A stretch of DNA of 64,000 nucleotides from Caprella mutica (GCA_947561585.1 CANNZV010000938.1:145657-209656), one strand, 5' to 3'. Positions 24,401 to 36,844 are shown, numbered from the stretch's first letter. Translations and numbers: made by a program. Notes: a model not told the origin generated them from the sequence alone.

Positions 24401-25101
24401 TTCCAGGTAAATACAAGCCTCATCCTACCTGGCAAAGTACAATGATTGCACGAGAAGAAGCGCTAAGAAATCGTCACATGAAAACTGCAGAGTACTGGTC
24501 TGAGCATACTAAACGTCAACCACCTCTCGTTGTTGGCGATCATGTTCGAATTCAAAATCAAGTTGGATCCAACCCTCTAAAATGGGACAAGACAGGAATT
24601 GTGATAGAGGTGAAACAATTTGACAGATATGCAGTGAAGGTTGATGGTTCAGGAAGAATCACGCTACGCAATAGAAAGTTTCTTAGACAGTTTAATCCTG
24701 CAATTCAGCGTCGTCCTCGCCATGTAATCGACCTTGGATATAAACTAAGTAATCATAAAACAAATCTCAAACCTGTCTACGAAGACGTTCAGCAGCAAAG
24801 AACTTCGTTTAATGATGATATTCCAGTTAATATCAACACACCTTCAAAGTATGGTAGTACTTCACCAGACGTATTACCCGAAGAATCAGATACCACATCT
24901 TCTTACCCTTCAAAGAGTTCAATCTGTCCTCAAAACGAGGGGAAAGCAACATCTCCCATGCCCTCCATTGAACCGTCTGATGCTTCAATTGATTTACCCG
25001 TTGAAATCCCTAGAAGATCCACCCGTCAAACGAAGTTACCTTCTTACCTGTCTGACTATGATCTCTGCTCGGACACAGTATTCTGTCTTCCATATCAATG
25101 A
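21435..25101 (+). pseudogene. pol: Gypsy pol (protease, reverse transcriptase, RNase H, integrase), frameshifted
   Basis: The order protease, RT, RNase H, integrase is that of Ty3/Gypsy. The protease motif ADTG is at about 21552; RT starts near 21900 and carries the active-site motif as CIDD at about 22559; RNase H begins around STDWSKSGIGFW (about 23005); the integrase zinc region is H-x3-H...C-x2-C in 23764-23878. The integrase core acidic residues are in ADYF (23956), SSDGG (24108) and CRAEV (24215). A GPY/F-like module is at 24580-24705. The frame shifts near 22285 (a stop truncates the first part after VDLQALND) and again near 22620, so this copy cannot make a full polyprotein. The C-terminal frame alone is 826 codons and intact. 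Confidence 0.88.
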
Positions 25102-25417
25102 AAATAATAAAGTTCATCTTCCCTTGTTATTTTGTGGATGAACAGTCATTTTCTATTTTTTTTATTGTTGTCCTAAGGTTAATGTTACTTAGTTAAAACT
25201 CTTGAACTATAGTTTACTTTTGCTGATCATTCTTTTCATACTCTTATCTATTGTCATAATACGTATAAAAGACTTGGGGGAGATAGTGTAATGTGGGTTT
25301 ATAGAATGGAAGATTAGTGAATAATGATAACTACCACAATAGTTGTTCAGGCCACTTATTGTGATCAACCTAGGTAGTTCAGAGTTCTGTGGAATAATAT
25401 TAATAATCTATCCTGTA

Positions 25418-28400
25418 CCCGCGCAAAAAATGGATATTCCCAAAACATTCTCGGAATATTCCCAAGGAATATTCCATGATGATCATTTTTCGATATTCAG
25501 GAAATGCAGTTTTTTGACACTTTTATGGAATAGTCCCATAAATCACAAGGGAAAATCTAGGGAATCGCAGAGATGAATCTCAATGGAATAATGAAGGAAT
25601 ACCAATGGAATAAGACATTAAAGTAAGAGGGAATATTGAAGGAATACCTATGGAATAATACATCCAAAGTAAGAGGGAATATCTATGGAATGAGACATCT
25701 AAAGTAAGAGGGAATATTGAAGGAATACCTATGGAAGAAGACATCTAAAGGAAGAGGGAATATTGAAGGAATACCTATGGAATAAGACATCTAAATGAGG
25801 AGGGAATGTTAAAGGAATACATATGGAAGAGGACATCTAAAAGAAGAGGGAATATTGAAGGGATATCTTTTGAATGAGTCATCCAAAGAAAGAGGGAATA
25901 TTGAAGAAGTACCAATGGAATAAGACATCCAAAATAAGAAGGATCACTGGCCATGTATCACTATTCACTTGAGTGCATAACTTAATTGTCACATAGCTAC
26001 ACACCAAGAAGTTTAACTTGACCAAATAACTGTATGAAAAAATCTAGGAATATTAACACTTTAATTACAGGACACATTGCTTAAATCTAGGTATTTCCAC
26101 AATTGTCCCTTTGTACTGGGATTAAATGAAAGAAACTAAACATACGTTCAATCATTTTATTAAAATATCAAATAGTACATGATTTAAAAAGAGCTAATGT
26201 AATCAAGCACAAATTAATTCCTGGGCAACTTGTTTTTATGTTGTTGAGGCTCTATTTATGTTCTATAAACTCTCAGTTTTTTCACTAGATATTTCTTATT
26301 TATTCTATACCGCTATGGTTGTACTTTTCAATTTCAATGTTTTCAATTTTTAGTTAAGAAAAGCTCACAGGTTTCATTTCCCATCACCTTCTCATTTTCC
26401 TCTTCCATCTATTAATGCAGTCAACACTCAACAGTGCTTTCGTATCTTTTTGCAAAATTATTGACCACTACAATTGATTGGTGGTAGCTTAATTTGCTAT
26501 GAGCTACTTTCCTATGTGACAACTAGTACAAAGTCTTTTGCATTTTGTTCTTTACATTAACCTGGAGCAAATTTATTCAATCAAGCACTTAATTTTGTCA
26601 TTATTCTTAAATTCATTGATATTCTCGACTATGAAGTGAATCTAGTGGTGTCAGCGCAGCTATAGTTTTAGTGCACGCACTTCATACTATATAGTTCACA
26701 CAACGAAATGAAGAGGGCATGTCTCTAGATTTGTAACTTCTTAAAGTAAACCATATTGCCAGAAACTGTGACAGTGGTACCTAAAAAGAAATAAAATAAT
26801 TAATTATCATCTATCAATAATCTGTATTCAATAAGTTAATCCATAAACTAAATAAAAAACATAAGTGATTCGTTCAAATTTTAAAAGATGAAAAAGTAGA
26901 TAGTAAAGAGAATACAGAATTAGATAAGGAAAAAGGTTTTGAGAAACCATAAGGGTAAAAAAAGTAAAAAAAATCAAATTAAAGTAAAACGAGAAAGGGC
27001 TCATGAACGAAGAAAAGCTACTATGAACATTATTAACACTGAAAATCATTATTGGCACTTTTAAAATTTTAATATTAAAATCTAGTCAGTTGAAGAACAG
27101 GTCACTGAAGAAATAATTTTATGAAATTTTATATTTCACTTACAGAGGCTAGAGAATATATATTGTTTAACCTAGGTTATAGCTAAATATTCATAAACAT
27201 TTCGTAAAATAAATTAACATAGTGAAACCATTTACAATTAAAGTATAAACTGAGTATATATGAATAGAAATAGGCCTACAAACTAAAATAGTACGGTAAG
27301 TAGGTTCATGCAGGTAAATTGCAGCATTTTAATTTTTAATTGCATTTCAATTCTGAACCAAAATTCAATTAATGTGTTGCATAGCTATCAAATGGAGCGC
27401 AGTGCATGCTATAATTTATTAATTTAAGTTTTTAACGTGTGTTTTGAATATATGAAGTGTATGTTGCTAGAAGCCGCAGTTAGTAAGTGTGCCGCAATTT
27501 ACATGCTTGACCCTACTCTTATTCCGTTATCACCAGATATCAATACTTAACTTTAAACAAAAATTTAAAATTGTTGAGTGATAACTGCTGTTGATGAAAT
27601 ATGAAACAATGGTGTACATACGTTAAACATTTACAATCACAATACTAACCTCTTTTATCTTGAATTGACACTAATTTAACTACTATCTATTATAGCCCGT
27701 CTATTACGTCTGAACTGCAGTGCTGCAAGGCGAAAACTAAATTGGATAAAAAATATTTTGGCTACCTGATTCGCAACTTTTAGTAGTTTCGCATTTCATA
27801 CAAACGAAATAAGTAATTTTTGTAGGTACTACTAATTTCTAATAGGGAGCCAGCATTAAATTTACTGATCCGATATTCTATTCATTTAGATCGATATTTT
27901 TAATTTACTTGGTTGTTTAGTATCTGCTCTAGAACAAAAGGCCATAACGCTGACGTTTTGAAATACAAGAGACTGGAAGAAGCAACCAGAAAGGAAACTG
28001 ACTTATAGAAGAAGTCACATTATAAGTCGGTGACAAAGCTCATGGATGCAGAAAAGCTCCGTGAAGGAGTTTCGTTATTAATGGAAGATGAAAATGGAAG
28101 CACATACCTAACACGAAAATCTAACACCTCATAGACGAAGAGCTTAACTCTTGCGCTATCTTCTAAAACTACAAGTAGTGTAAAAAATTATATAGATGGT
28201 AAAAATTAGAAGAGAACATATGAAATCTAAATTACAACAGTTCATCTCACAAACTAACGTTTCTTAGTTTTCAAATTAGACAACCAAACTCTAAGGAAAT
28301 AGAAAAAATCATCGTTCGATTCAATTGACATTCCTTTGTTGTTTGAAATACATACTTTAAATTTCCCTTCTTCCAGGAACATTCCTTCATATAACCCAAT

Positions 28401-28903
28401 GGGATATATTCCTTATCAAAAATATTGAAATAGTTCCAGGGATATTCAAAAGTATTTCTTAGGAAGTAAAATTTTTCATTCGATTCCCGTTACATTCCGT
28501 CATTGTTTCACTAAGAATACTGTAGATCCCAAATGTTCCAGGGATATTCCTTCGTTATATTTTTGGGAATACTATTATATGTAACTAGCTTGAAAATTCT
28601 TGGGATATTTATGGGATATTCATAATGGAATGCTATCAAAAATATATATTCCAAGAATATTCCATTTTGTTTCGCATGGAAGACTATAGAAATATGATAT
28701 TCCCTGAATATCCTAGGATAATATCTGACCGAATACTGTAACTCTCCAATATTCCTGGAATATTCCCTCGTATAAGATTTTGAATAGTATCCAATATTAT
28801 TGTTACAGGAATATTCCTTCATCATCAAACTGTGAGTGCAGACTAGGAGGGAATATTGTAGATATTAAGGGAATATCCCAGGCATAAAACCTTCTTGCCC
28901 GGG
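25418..28903. mobile_element. 3486-bp TIR element nested in the 3' LTR
   Basis: The ends are CCCGCGCAAAAAATGG and, inverted, CCCGGGCAAGAAGG. The dinucleotide TA is duplicated on both sides (25416-25417, 28904-28905); the uninterrupted 5' LTR proves the insertion point. Subterminal regions (25430-25950, 28370-28890) are full of 'ggaatattcc'-type palindromic words and imperfect direct repeats of 'aagagggaatattgaagg' with 'aatacctatggaa' at about 60-bp spacing. The centre (26.0-28.2 kb) is AT-rich and includes the dispersed repeat at 27931-28180. No transposase was recognised, so it is non-autonomous. Confidence 0.85.
27931..28180 (+). repeat. Dispersed repeat, paralogous to 14227-14540
   Basis: It lies inside the nested TIR element and shares ordered words with the copy near 14.3 kb. 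Its short coding-like phrases contain stops in all frames. Confidence 0.55.
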
Positions 28904-29548
28904 TAGTTGACTTACAGGATAGTGACGGTACAAAGTTTATTATCTAACGCTACATTTATTATTTTTTTATTTACATACATTAGTGTTTGCATCATTTCAT
29001 TATTTAGATACTTTATTTCTTTACTATACCTACCTGGGTTATATGTGTTTGATTATCTGTTAATTATATTTACATTACAGATAATATCATTGTCGTACTG
29101 TCTAAATAAACGTATGCACAAATAGTGATTCTTATTTAAAATCTAAAGAGGGCTTTTTCAAATTTTTCCCTCTTTCTCTTTTTATCGCAGTTCAAAATCG
29201 AAAATTTTGGATTTTTTAAAAAATTTTAGTAAGTCATCAAAAAATGATAATAAAAAGAAACAGGAAGGAAAATTAAAAAAATCTCTGTTTACATTTTTTA
29301 GAAATGTTCTAAGGATTCCAAAACTATCTTCGTTTTCATTCTAGCATACACTTCTCGTTTTTTGAAATTTGTAAAACAAGAAAATTTTAAATTGAAAAAC
29401 TACATTTTTTTCGAAAACCAAAGCCAAAATCAAAAAAGTTACATGAATAAAATGTTTTTTTTTGACAAGTTACATATAACTTCCAAATTTCAGAATGATC
29501 AGTTCAAAAATAAAAAGTTTTTTTCAAAAGTGGGTTGACCCCCTTAAG

Positions 29549-30504
29549 ATTTCAAACTAAAGTTATTAGTCTTTATTAAAAGTAACAACAACAATCAGGG
29601 ATGTTTTAAGAGAGCTGTTATTCACATATAAAAACTATATGTGGATAATAGAGATTGAATTATCATAATTATAAATTATTCATTATGAAATAAAATAATA
29701 AAGTAGTATCTATAAAACATAAAAGTACTTACAGTTTATAATTTAAAAAAAGAAAACAAAATGACACACAAAATAAATGTTAAAATAATCAAAAATAATT
29801 ATGAATAATTAAAAATATGGTTACTTTCTCTCCTTTCCTTTCCACTCCTTTCCTCTTCTCTCCTTTCCTCTTCCCTCTCTTCTTATTTTCTTTCTTCCTC
29901 TTCTCTCCTTTCCTCTTTCTCCTTTCCTGTTCTCTCTCTTCCTCTTTTCTCTCTTCAGTTCCTCACTCTTCTTTATGGTTCACTTTCTCCCTGTTGGTAG
30001 AAAATTTACATATTAATTAGTTACTTCCCAGTAAATTCAGTTCACTTCTGACGTTATTTCTCTCCTTACTTCATTTCTTTATTAGTTCATATTTCACAGT
30101 GAAGATTTAAACATTGAAAGTGGTAAAATTAATTTAATTTCTTTTCTTATTATTTAAAGTTTAAGATTGATGTTTATTTTTAATTCGCCATCAGGAACAA
30201 TTTCTCTAATTTAGTTCATTGGCACTTGTCGGTTCATTAAAACAATATAACTTATTGTTTAACCTTTTCGTTTAGTGTGTAATTAATTTAGTCTTTGGCT
30301 ACCTAATTACCAATTGAATTTATCGTTTACTTTTATAATTTGAATATTTCAAAATATTTCGTCTTCATTTTCAGATATAAAAATACAGAACTCTTTTTCT
30401 CTTTAATAAACAATTGAATGAATTAGTTTGCTATTTAACCTGCAACTTAGGTACGAAAGTGTGGACTCGAACAGAATTTCATAATAGGCTGAAAGGTGCA
30501 CAGC
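29549..30504. other. Unannotated stretch with a pyrimidine-rich block
   Basis: 29820-29960 is almost entirely C and T on the plus strand (ctctcctttcc repeats). The rest is AT-rich with no gene recognised. Confidence 0.5.
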
Positions 30505-31199
30505 GAATTGCCACTGGGGGAATTGCCACTGGGTGAACTGCCACTGGGTGAACTGCCCATGTGGGGGAATTGCCACTGGGTGAACTGCCCATGTGGGGGA
30601 ATTGCCACTGGGTGAACTGCCCATGTGGGGGAATTGCCACTAGGTCGGATTATAATTTAAAAAAATTAGAGACTATAAAGCATATTTCAAAGATAATATT
30701 GTCACTGCCCTAGTAATAAAAAAGTAACACTTCTTGATTGTGTCTTCTGTCCAATTTTTTCTTGGCTCAATTGTTTTGGGGCCCAGTTGTCGTGGGGCCC
30801 AATTGTCGTGGGCCCAATTGTCGTTGGGCTCAATTGTCCTGGGCCCAATTGTCGGTGCACCAATAAAAGTGGGGGGGAGGGGCGCTTCACAGCCAAAAAT
30901 GATAGATAGAGATAGCACGAATGTCGAATAAAGACATATTGAAAGGAACTTTATCACTGTACTTTTTCAAGGGTTTAATTGTTTGAGGTATCATCGGCAC
31001 ACAATGTCAATTCACCCAGTGACAAATCCCCACACGGGCAGTTCACCCAGTGGCAATTCCCCCACATGGGCAGTTCTCCCGGTGGCAATTCTCCCACATG
31101 GGCAATTCACCCAGTGGCAATCCTCCCACATAGGCAGTTCACCCAGTGGCAATTCACCCAAATGGGCAGTTCCCACAGTGACAATTCACCCAGTGGCAT
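30505..31199. mobile_element. Foldback-like element with inverted minisatellite arms, family B
   Basis: The left arm, 30505-30640, repeats 'ggtgaactgcccatg' with 'tgggggaattgccact' (about 32 bp per unit). The right arm, 31007-31199, is the same in inverse orientation (cacccagtggcaattc, cccacatgggcagttc). The spacer contains the GGGCCCAATTGTC array at 30761-30857 with the same flank as 6955-6998. Open frames of 64-94 codons on both strands are by-products of the arrays. Confidence 0.75.
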
Positions 31200-31424
31200 T
31201 TAATAATCACAAAAAGTAATAATCACAAAAATAGGAATTGACATCTTCAATAATGGTAAATTATTCCAATGCTACGTTTAAATTAACACAAATTATACTG
31301 ATTCTGGTTAGGGGTTCGATTATAATTGAATATAGTGGTAATTACCAAATAAAATAGTCTATAAATATCAATCTATTTGATTCTAATCACTTCTGAGAAA
31401 TTATTTCTCTTCTCTCTCACTCAC

Positions 31425-31464
31425 CAAATGAAGTTTCAAGCCTCTCGATTGGTCCTGATTCACC
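31425..31464 (-). CDS. Tentative sixth exon of the HEPN-NACHT gene
   Basis: On the minus strand a pyrimidine-rich acceptor (tttgttttcttacag) precedes 40 nt that end in a strong donor, CATTTG|GTGAGTGAG. It starts with one base, which would complete the two-base codon remainder left by the exon at 35841-35716, so the phase is allowed, and it would read R-VNQDQSRGLKLHL. The segment is too short to show a domain, and a different frame (GESGPIERLETSFG) looks equally protein-like. It is offered only as a candidate. Confidence 0.3.
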
Positions 31465-31499
31465 CTGTAAGAAAACAAATGTGATATTAGACAGGTTAG

Positions 31500-32214
31500 T
31501 AACATTAATCAGGGTCATCATCATCAGTTGTGTGTAGGATTGCCTTTTCTGCGGCTCCAGCTCATCATCCTATACTGCTTCCTCCACTCTTGCTCTCCTC
31601 CTCCACATGCTCACTAAAACAGTGATCTTTCTCTGCCTCTCGTCTTCCTCAAACAAAAACACCTCCATGACTTCCATCTCTAAAGCTCCAAGCTCCATCA
31701 GAAAATGCTTCAGGTCTTCCACCTCTCCCCCTCCACACATCTGACACATCCTCTCCTCCTCCACTCTCCTCCTGTCTCCCAGCCACATACAGTTCGTCCT
31801 CGCACCGAACCACAATCTCAAACCCTCTCCTCCTTCATAATCCTCCTCACTCATCTCAGTCTTGCATCTTCGATATAGCCAAAGCGTGCTCTTCTCCTCT
31901 ATCTCCGTCTTCCATTCTACTTCCACTCTCTCCACGACTCTCCTCCTCAATTCTCCTGTGCTCATCGTCATCACCTCATCCACCTCAATATGCGCCCACT
32001 TCAAGTATTTTTAAGTTCTCTTCCACCATCCTGCTCGACTCACTCTCATCTCTCCGATCACCCTCTTCACCAACTCCCTCCCTCCTTGCATCTTCCTCCT
32101 CAGGTACTGTAGCCTTCCTCGTACCACTCTACTCTTCATCGTTCCTATCTCTATTTCACCTCTCATTCCAGCAATGGTTGCATATCTAGGTGCACCATCA
32201 TCACCCTCAACCAA
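31500..32214 (-). pseudogene. 3' fragment of a LINE (non-LTR retrotransposon)
   Basis: The minus strand encodes the end of a LINE ORF2. Arg/Lys-rich helical sequence leads into RLWFGARTN and then a C-x2-C-x8-H zinc-knuckle-like segment (CQMCGGGEVEDLKHF), typical of the region after the reverse transcriptase domain in several LINE clades. One in-frame TAA near 32007 separates 32214-32011 from 32004-31570, and the reverse transcriptase itself is missing, so this is a 5'-truncated, dead copy. After the stop the sequence ends in a short GATGATGATGA run (about 31520), like the simple-repeat tails of some LINE families. It lies between HEPN-NACHT exon 5 and the tentative exon 6. Confidence 0.65.
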
Positions 32215-32233
32215 CTAGGGGATGTAGGGTATA

Positions 32234-33222
32234 CGGAAAACCGCCAGGCGAGAAACTGCCAGGCGGAAAACTGCCAAAGCGGAAAACTGCCAGACCGAAA
32301 ACTGCCAGTCACTTAATGTGAATTTAATGATTTTAGCCACTATAAATAACATTTAATTTATAAAAAAAGACGTTCGCCCTTCGTTAAGGAGTTAGGGGAC
32401 ATTCATTCATACACAACAATAATAATAGTAAATGTATACTAATTTAGAACCTTTCTTAGAAATTACTAAGAGCAGAGACAAAGAAATAATTGTATTAGGG
32501 ACAGAGTACAATTTGTTTGTTTGCACAAAGCATTTTTACATTATCAGTTCATAAAGAGTTTAGTGTCTAATTACCTCTTTTTGTGATTAAGCTTAATCTT
32601 TGACTGTTCTCATTATAAAATCACTTCGATCCATATTTGTGAAATATTTATAATATGTAACCCAACATCTATGATTATTCAACTGCAATTACCTACTTAA
32701 TTCTCTGACAATTTCACTTGATTGAATTGGATTGCATTCAAATGAATAATACCCTTTACATATAAATGAATATTGTAAAATTGAAGGTGTTGTGTTATTG
32801 ACATAGAGAATGAAAATGTAAATATAATAAATATTGAACATACAATAAGTTGATTTAACATTCACTCAATTTATTATATAGTTTAAAATTATATTGTTGT
32901 GAGAATATCTAATTAGTAGAATTGTGACCATTATGCACTTAAAATCATAGATCTTGAGAAATCCAATATTTATATAGTAATTACTGTAAAAATGATTTTC
33001 CCTTACCCCCCTAACGATTGGCTAACGCCGTTTTTTATAAATTAAAATGTTCTTAGAATGTGTTTATAACTAAATAATATTTCTTAAAAGTAAAAAATAC
33101 ATAAATTCCATTAAATGACTGGCAGTATTCCGCCCGGCAGTTTTCCGCCCGGCAGTTTTCCTCCTGGCAGTTATCCGCTTCGGCAGTTTTCCACCTAGCA
33201 GTTTTCCACCAGGCAGTTTTCC
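32234..33222. mobile_element. Foldback-like element with inverted minisatellite arms, family D
   Basis: The left arm, 32234-32310, is about five units of the 15-bp type ggcggaaaactgcca. The right arm, 33120-33222, is about seven inverted units (ggcagttttccgccc). The inner edges are inverted too (ctgccagtca against tgactggcag). The 800-bp spacer is AT-rich with no gene. Confidence 0.8.
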
Positions 33223-33675
33223 AGACACCGGTTGTATAATATCAAAGAAGGAAAATCAACCTCAACCAACCCGTAGTTGTAGAACATCAAAGAAGGAAAA
33301 TCAACCAGAAACAACCTGTTGTTGTAGAATATTAAAGAAGGAAAAGCAACATCAAACAACCTGTGGTTGTAGAATATCATATAAGGAAAATCAATCTCAA
33401 CCAACCCGTGATTGTAGAATATCAAAGAAGGAAAATCAACCTCAACCAACAAGTGCTTGTAGAACATCAAAGAGGAAAATCAACCGCAATCAAGCCGTGG
33501 TTGCAGAACATCAAATAAGGAAAATCAACCTCGACCAACCCGCGGTTGTAGAATATCAAAGAAATAGAATCAACCTCAACCATCCCGTGGTTGTAGAATA
33601 TCAAAGAAATAGAATTAACCTCAACCAGCCCGTGGTTGTAGAACATCAAAGAAGGAAAATCAACCTCACTATTTT
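33223..33675 (+). repeat. 45-bp tandem repeat
   Basis: About ten units contain 'ggttgtagaatatcaaagaa', 'ggaaaatcaacctcaacc' and 'aacccgt', directly abutting the family D right arm. Open frames of 60-91 codons on both strands are array-derived. Confidence 0.9.
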
Positions 33676-35629
33676 CTGACTTTTCCTCACTTTTAATTAC
33701 AATCATTTGTGAGTTCAGAAAGTCATTTCAAGGCGAATATAAACTCCATTATTGATATTGTGGCAGTTAATCTGTTCTTGCCAACAAAAATTACTTTGAT
33801 TGTTGAAGAGAAAATTATAGAAACTCACCATAGAAAACCCACATGTGCTTCAATAATGTAATTATTTGACCCTCATTTAAAGCTAACAAACTTTTATTGA
33901 CCTCCCATTATAAAATGTAGCTTGAGGAGAAGCTTTACGGGGTACTTGAAGGTTTTGAAATTAAGAACTCCTGAGAAAAGTGATAATGTTTTACTGGTTT
34001 GAAATCATTTACAGTGAGGTTTATTGGAATCTATGCATAGAAGCTCTTTGGCTCAAATGAAATGGTTACTTTTAACCACATCTGTCAGTTGGTCATATTA
34101 TTATTTAATATCATTTCGCCAAGAAAATTCGCTTTACTTTCCATTTCTTCCTAATCTTCTAAATAATAAATGATGCAATATGTACAAACTTGGTATCTCC
34201 AATACGAAACATTTTTCTCATCAATTTCTAATCTATCATTAATTTGAAATAAATGATTATATACTAGTGTATTTGCCCGTTAAAAATAACGGGTTTCCAA
34301 AAGTAATTCATCACCCGTTGTTAAGTTATTTTTAGTAAATTAAAATAAAATTGATTTTTCAGCATAAATTGATACTTTTTTCATAGATAAAAACATTTAA
34401 AAATTTGAATAAAAACAGAAGAATTTAAATAATAAGTCTATATATTCCCGTGCGTATCATAGTTACATTCTTCTTGTTTAATACCCGTTGTGTAGAATCG
34501 GACACCAAATAAATAAACACACTAAGGGAATTATTAGTATAGATAGATTTGAAATAAATAGTAACAATTAATTAATAGAATAATATCCCAACTTGGTATC
34601 AACGATACGAGTAATTTATACACACCTGAAAACATCATAAAAACAACAATTAAGAAGTATACGGATATCATTCGAACAATTTCAAAAACTGTTAAATAAT
34701 TTCCCATATAAAACAGGGAAATGGACTTTCCCCGGCCGGATAGTTTTAAAATTTAAACTCTGGAAGACAATTTCAAATGCTATTTTTTATTTAATTCTCG
34801 AAAAAAATCGTTTTGATAAAAATATCCGTTGTCGTGAAATTGTATGCTGAAGTCTGCTGACGCAAATAACAGACCTTTTTTGTTAAATAATATTATTGCA
34901 TGGGAATAGGTCTCTAGTTGACTGGAAATAGTTTACAATGGAGTGTTTTAGAGAAAATTTATGACACTATTAAATCGTCCTCCAACCTTACTACTTGAAA
35001 AGTCTATATTTAAGGTTTTCTACACTTTAACAGTCTAATATGAGTTGGTATTTTCATAATATAATAGTTAAACTATTGTAAGTTCTTAATTCATAAATAT
35101 TAAATATACATAATAAAAACGTACATGATAAAAAGAGGCCAATATTAAGTGTAATAAAAATCTATAGTAGGTATATTAATTATGTAGTATATTAATTGTC
35201 AATTATTTGACAGTGTATTTAATATCAATTTGTCAATTGTTTGACAGTATTGTCAATTGTCAACATACGGAAATTAAAGCTGAAAATAAGACTGTATAAC
35301 TGTGTAAGTCTGCATGTTAATAAAATGTGTCTTCTATTGACAAATTGTTTGTTTTATAAAAATTATACCTAAGTAGCTCAAAATCCTAATAATTTATTAG
35401 GCGGGGAAAAGTCCTAGTGCATATAAAACAATATACCTATATATATTGAAACACACTTATATATAATAAAATATATAACAAAATATAATTCAAAAAATTA
35501 TATATATATTTTTTTTACATACATGAGAATAAAACATAAAAATTATTTGAATGAAGATAGAAGCAACCACAACTTTTGGGTTAGAAAAAAACAACAATAA
35601 AAGTTGTAAAAAATAAGTAATTGCTTTGC
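33676..35629. other. Unannotated AT-rich stretch (downstream or intron of the HEPN-NACHT gene)
   Basis: No gene was recognised. 34264-34310 holds a short palindrome, 'tgcccgttaaaaataacggg'. 35190-35260 has repeated 'caattgtttgacagt' words. 35400-35560 is A/T microsatellite-like. Confidence 0.4.
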
Positions 35630-35713
35630 TAACACTCACCAGCCTCACATTCACTTACCAGCCTCACATTCACTCACCAGCCTCACATTCACTCACCAGC
35701 CTCACACTCACTC
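35630..35713 (+). repeat. 18-bp tandem repeat beside a splice donor
   Basis: Four to five units of 'ctcaccagcctcacattca' lie immediately downstream (on the minus strand) of the exon 5 donor. The donor hexamer GTGAGT is part of the repeat-like sequence. Confidence 0.75.
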
Positions 35714-35715
35714 AC

Positions 35716-35841
35716 CTCCTCTTCTCCACTTCAGTTCTTTTTCCCCCTCTTGTTCTTATTTTCTCTCGGTGTAACTCCTCCAGCAGCTCCTTGGCGTCAG
35801 TGTCTGTCAGATGACAATAACGCAACTGTATACTCCTGAAT
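35716..35841 (-). CDS. HEPN-NACHT gene, coding exon 5 (LRR-like)
   Basis: This 126-nt exon lies between acceptor ctttgcag|A and donor GGAG|GTGAGT. It starts with one base and ends with two, so it is a symmetric module of 42 codons, as is typical of leucine-rich-repeat exons. It reads FRSIQLRYCHLTDTDAKELL and then a Glu/Lys/Arg-rich tail. The L-x2-C-x-L-x4-A-x2-L-x2-L pattern is that of an RI-type leucine-rich repeat as in many NLR proteins. Its phase matches exon 4 exactly. The true last exon has not been found, so the C-terminus is incomplete. Confidence 0.7.
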
Positions 35842-36840
35842 CTGCAAAGAATGAAGTGATTAGTGAGGGAGAAAAGAACAACAATCAGCCCAACTGATAG
35901 AGCTCAATGTTAGGATGTAATATAGCTTTTGTTTCTATGAAACTGTTTAAAGTATCTGTAAGATAAATACTATCCACTTGTCTGCACTTCTCGTGAAACT
36001 TTAAATAAATAGAAAAAGAATCCTATGGTGCTTGGGCGGAGCTGAGCTCAGTGTGTTATTTAGTCTCGGTTAGTTAGTAGACACGTTGCACTCCGCCTGA
36101 GCACTTGGTATCTTCAATGTCAGGTATTTATCTAGGTTTTTAGTTTGTCAAATGGTGTTTTTATAAGAATACGTTTTAGTAAATAGATTTCATTTTAATT
36201 ACAGAACACGAATTGCTGTTGATAGAAGAATAAAGTTAATATCAGCCAACACTTTTCCTGTATCCCTATGAAGATAAATTATCAAATAAAAAGAGTGTAA
36301 CGTGTGCAAACTAAATGAATTCCCATTGGAGGAAATTAAGTAAAAAAAAATCTAACAGTATCGATGATTTAGTCATTTGAACTAATAACATTATAGTTGA
36401 AGAATAATAAATTAGCGACTTTATTAGTTTCGTATGATTTTATACTCTAAGACTACGGTTACTATGGATGCGTATTCTAGTCATTTTTCGCATTAACGAT
36501 ATCGTCAGAACTCATCGTTAGTACAAGTAGTTATACGCATTTTCTGATCGTCAGTATGTTTCTTCCAATTAATATTGGGGTATAAACTATGTTTTTCGAG
36601 GTGATGTTCGAGAGGAATTAAACACCTACCTGTGTGCCTCTGAAATAAAAGACGCCGTGTTACTTTGACTACTATTTTCACTGCACAAATTTTTTGAAAT
36701 ACCATTAATTGGACCGTTCCCTGGAAAAATGGCAAAATTAAAGAAAAAATTTGTATTGTGTAAATAGTTGCTTTTTAACCTTCTTATACTGTGTGCAAAA
36801 TATCAGAGCTCTCATGTTACTCTAACCCCCTGGGGAGAGG
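35842..36840. other. Intron sequence, nothing recognised
   Basis: Intron 4 of the HEPN-NACHT gene. AT-rich; the 76-codon frame at 36735-36505 shows no domain and no splice support. Confidence 0.45.
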
Positions 36841-36844
36841 GAGA

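Larger units (their letters stand above)
25285..29138 (+). repeat. Gypsy element 3' LTR, split by a nested insertion
   Basis: The LTR pieces are 25285-25417 and 28906-29138, together 366 bp like the 5' LTR. A purine-rich tract, ttgggggagat, directly precedes the first piece, as expected of the polypurine primer site. The break lies in tatcctgta|gttgac, which is continuous in the 5' LTR. Confidence 0.9.
19069..29543. mobile_element. TTAA-flanked inverted-repeat element split by a Gypsy insertion
   Basis: The left end TTAA|GGGGGTCAACCC (TTAA at 19065-19068) and right end GGGTTGACCCCC|TTAA (TTAA at 29544-29547) are inverted copies flanked by TTAA, the target of piggyBac-type transposases. Removing the Gypsy insertion leaves about 1.25 kb (19069-19913 plus 29140-29543). 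Long inverted segments with 'ggaaaaactacatttttt'-type and 'cacttctcg'-type words lie inside, so the element was largely hairpin-like. No transposase is encoded; it is non-autonomous. Confidence 0.7.

Noticed and set aside
31570..32214. Host gene with Glu/Arg-rich helices
   Set aside because: The Cys-x2-Cys...His segment and layout fit the end of a LINE ORF2, and the frame has an internal stop.
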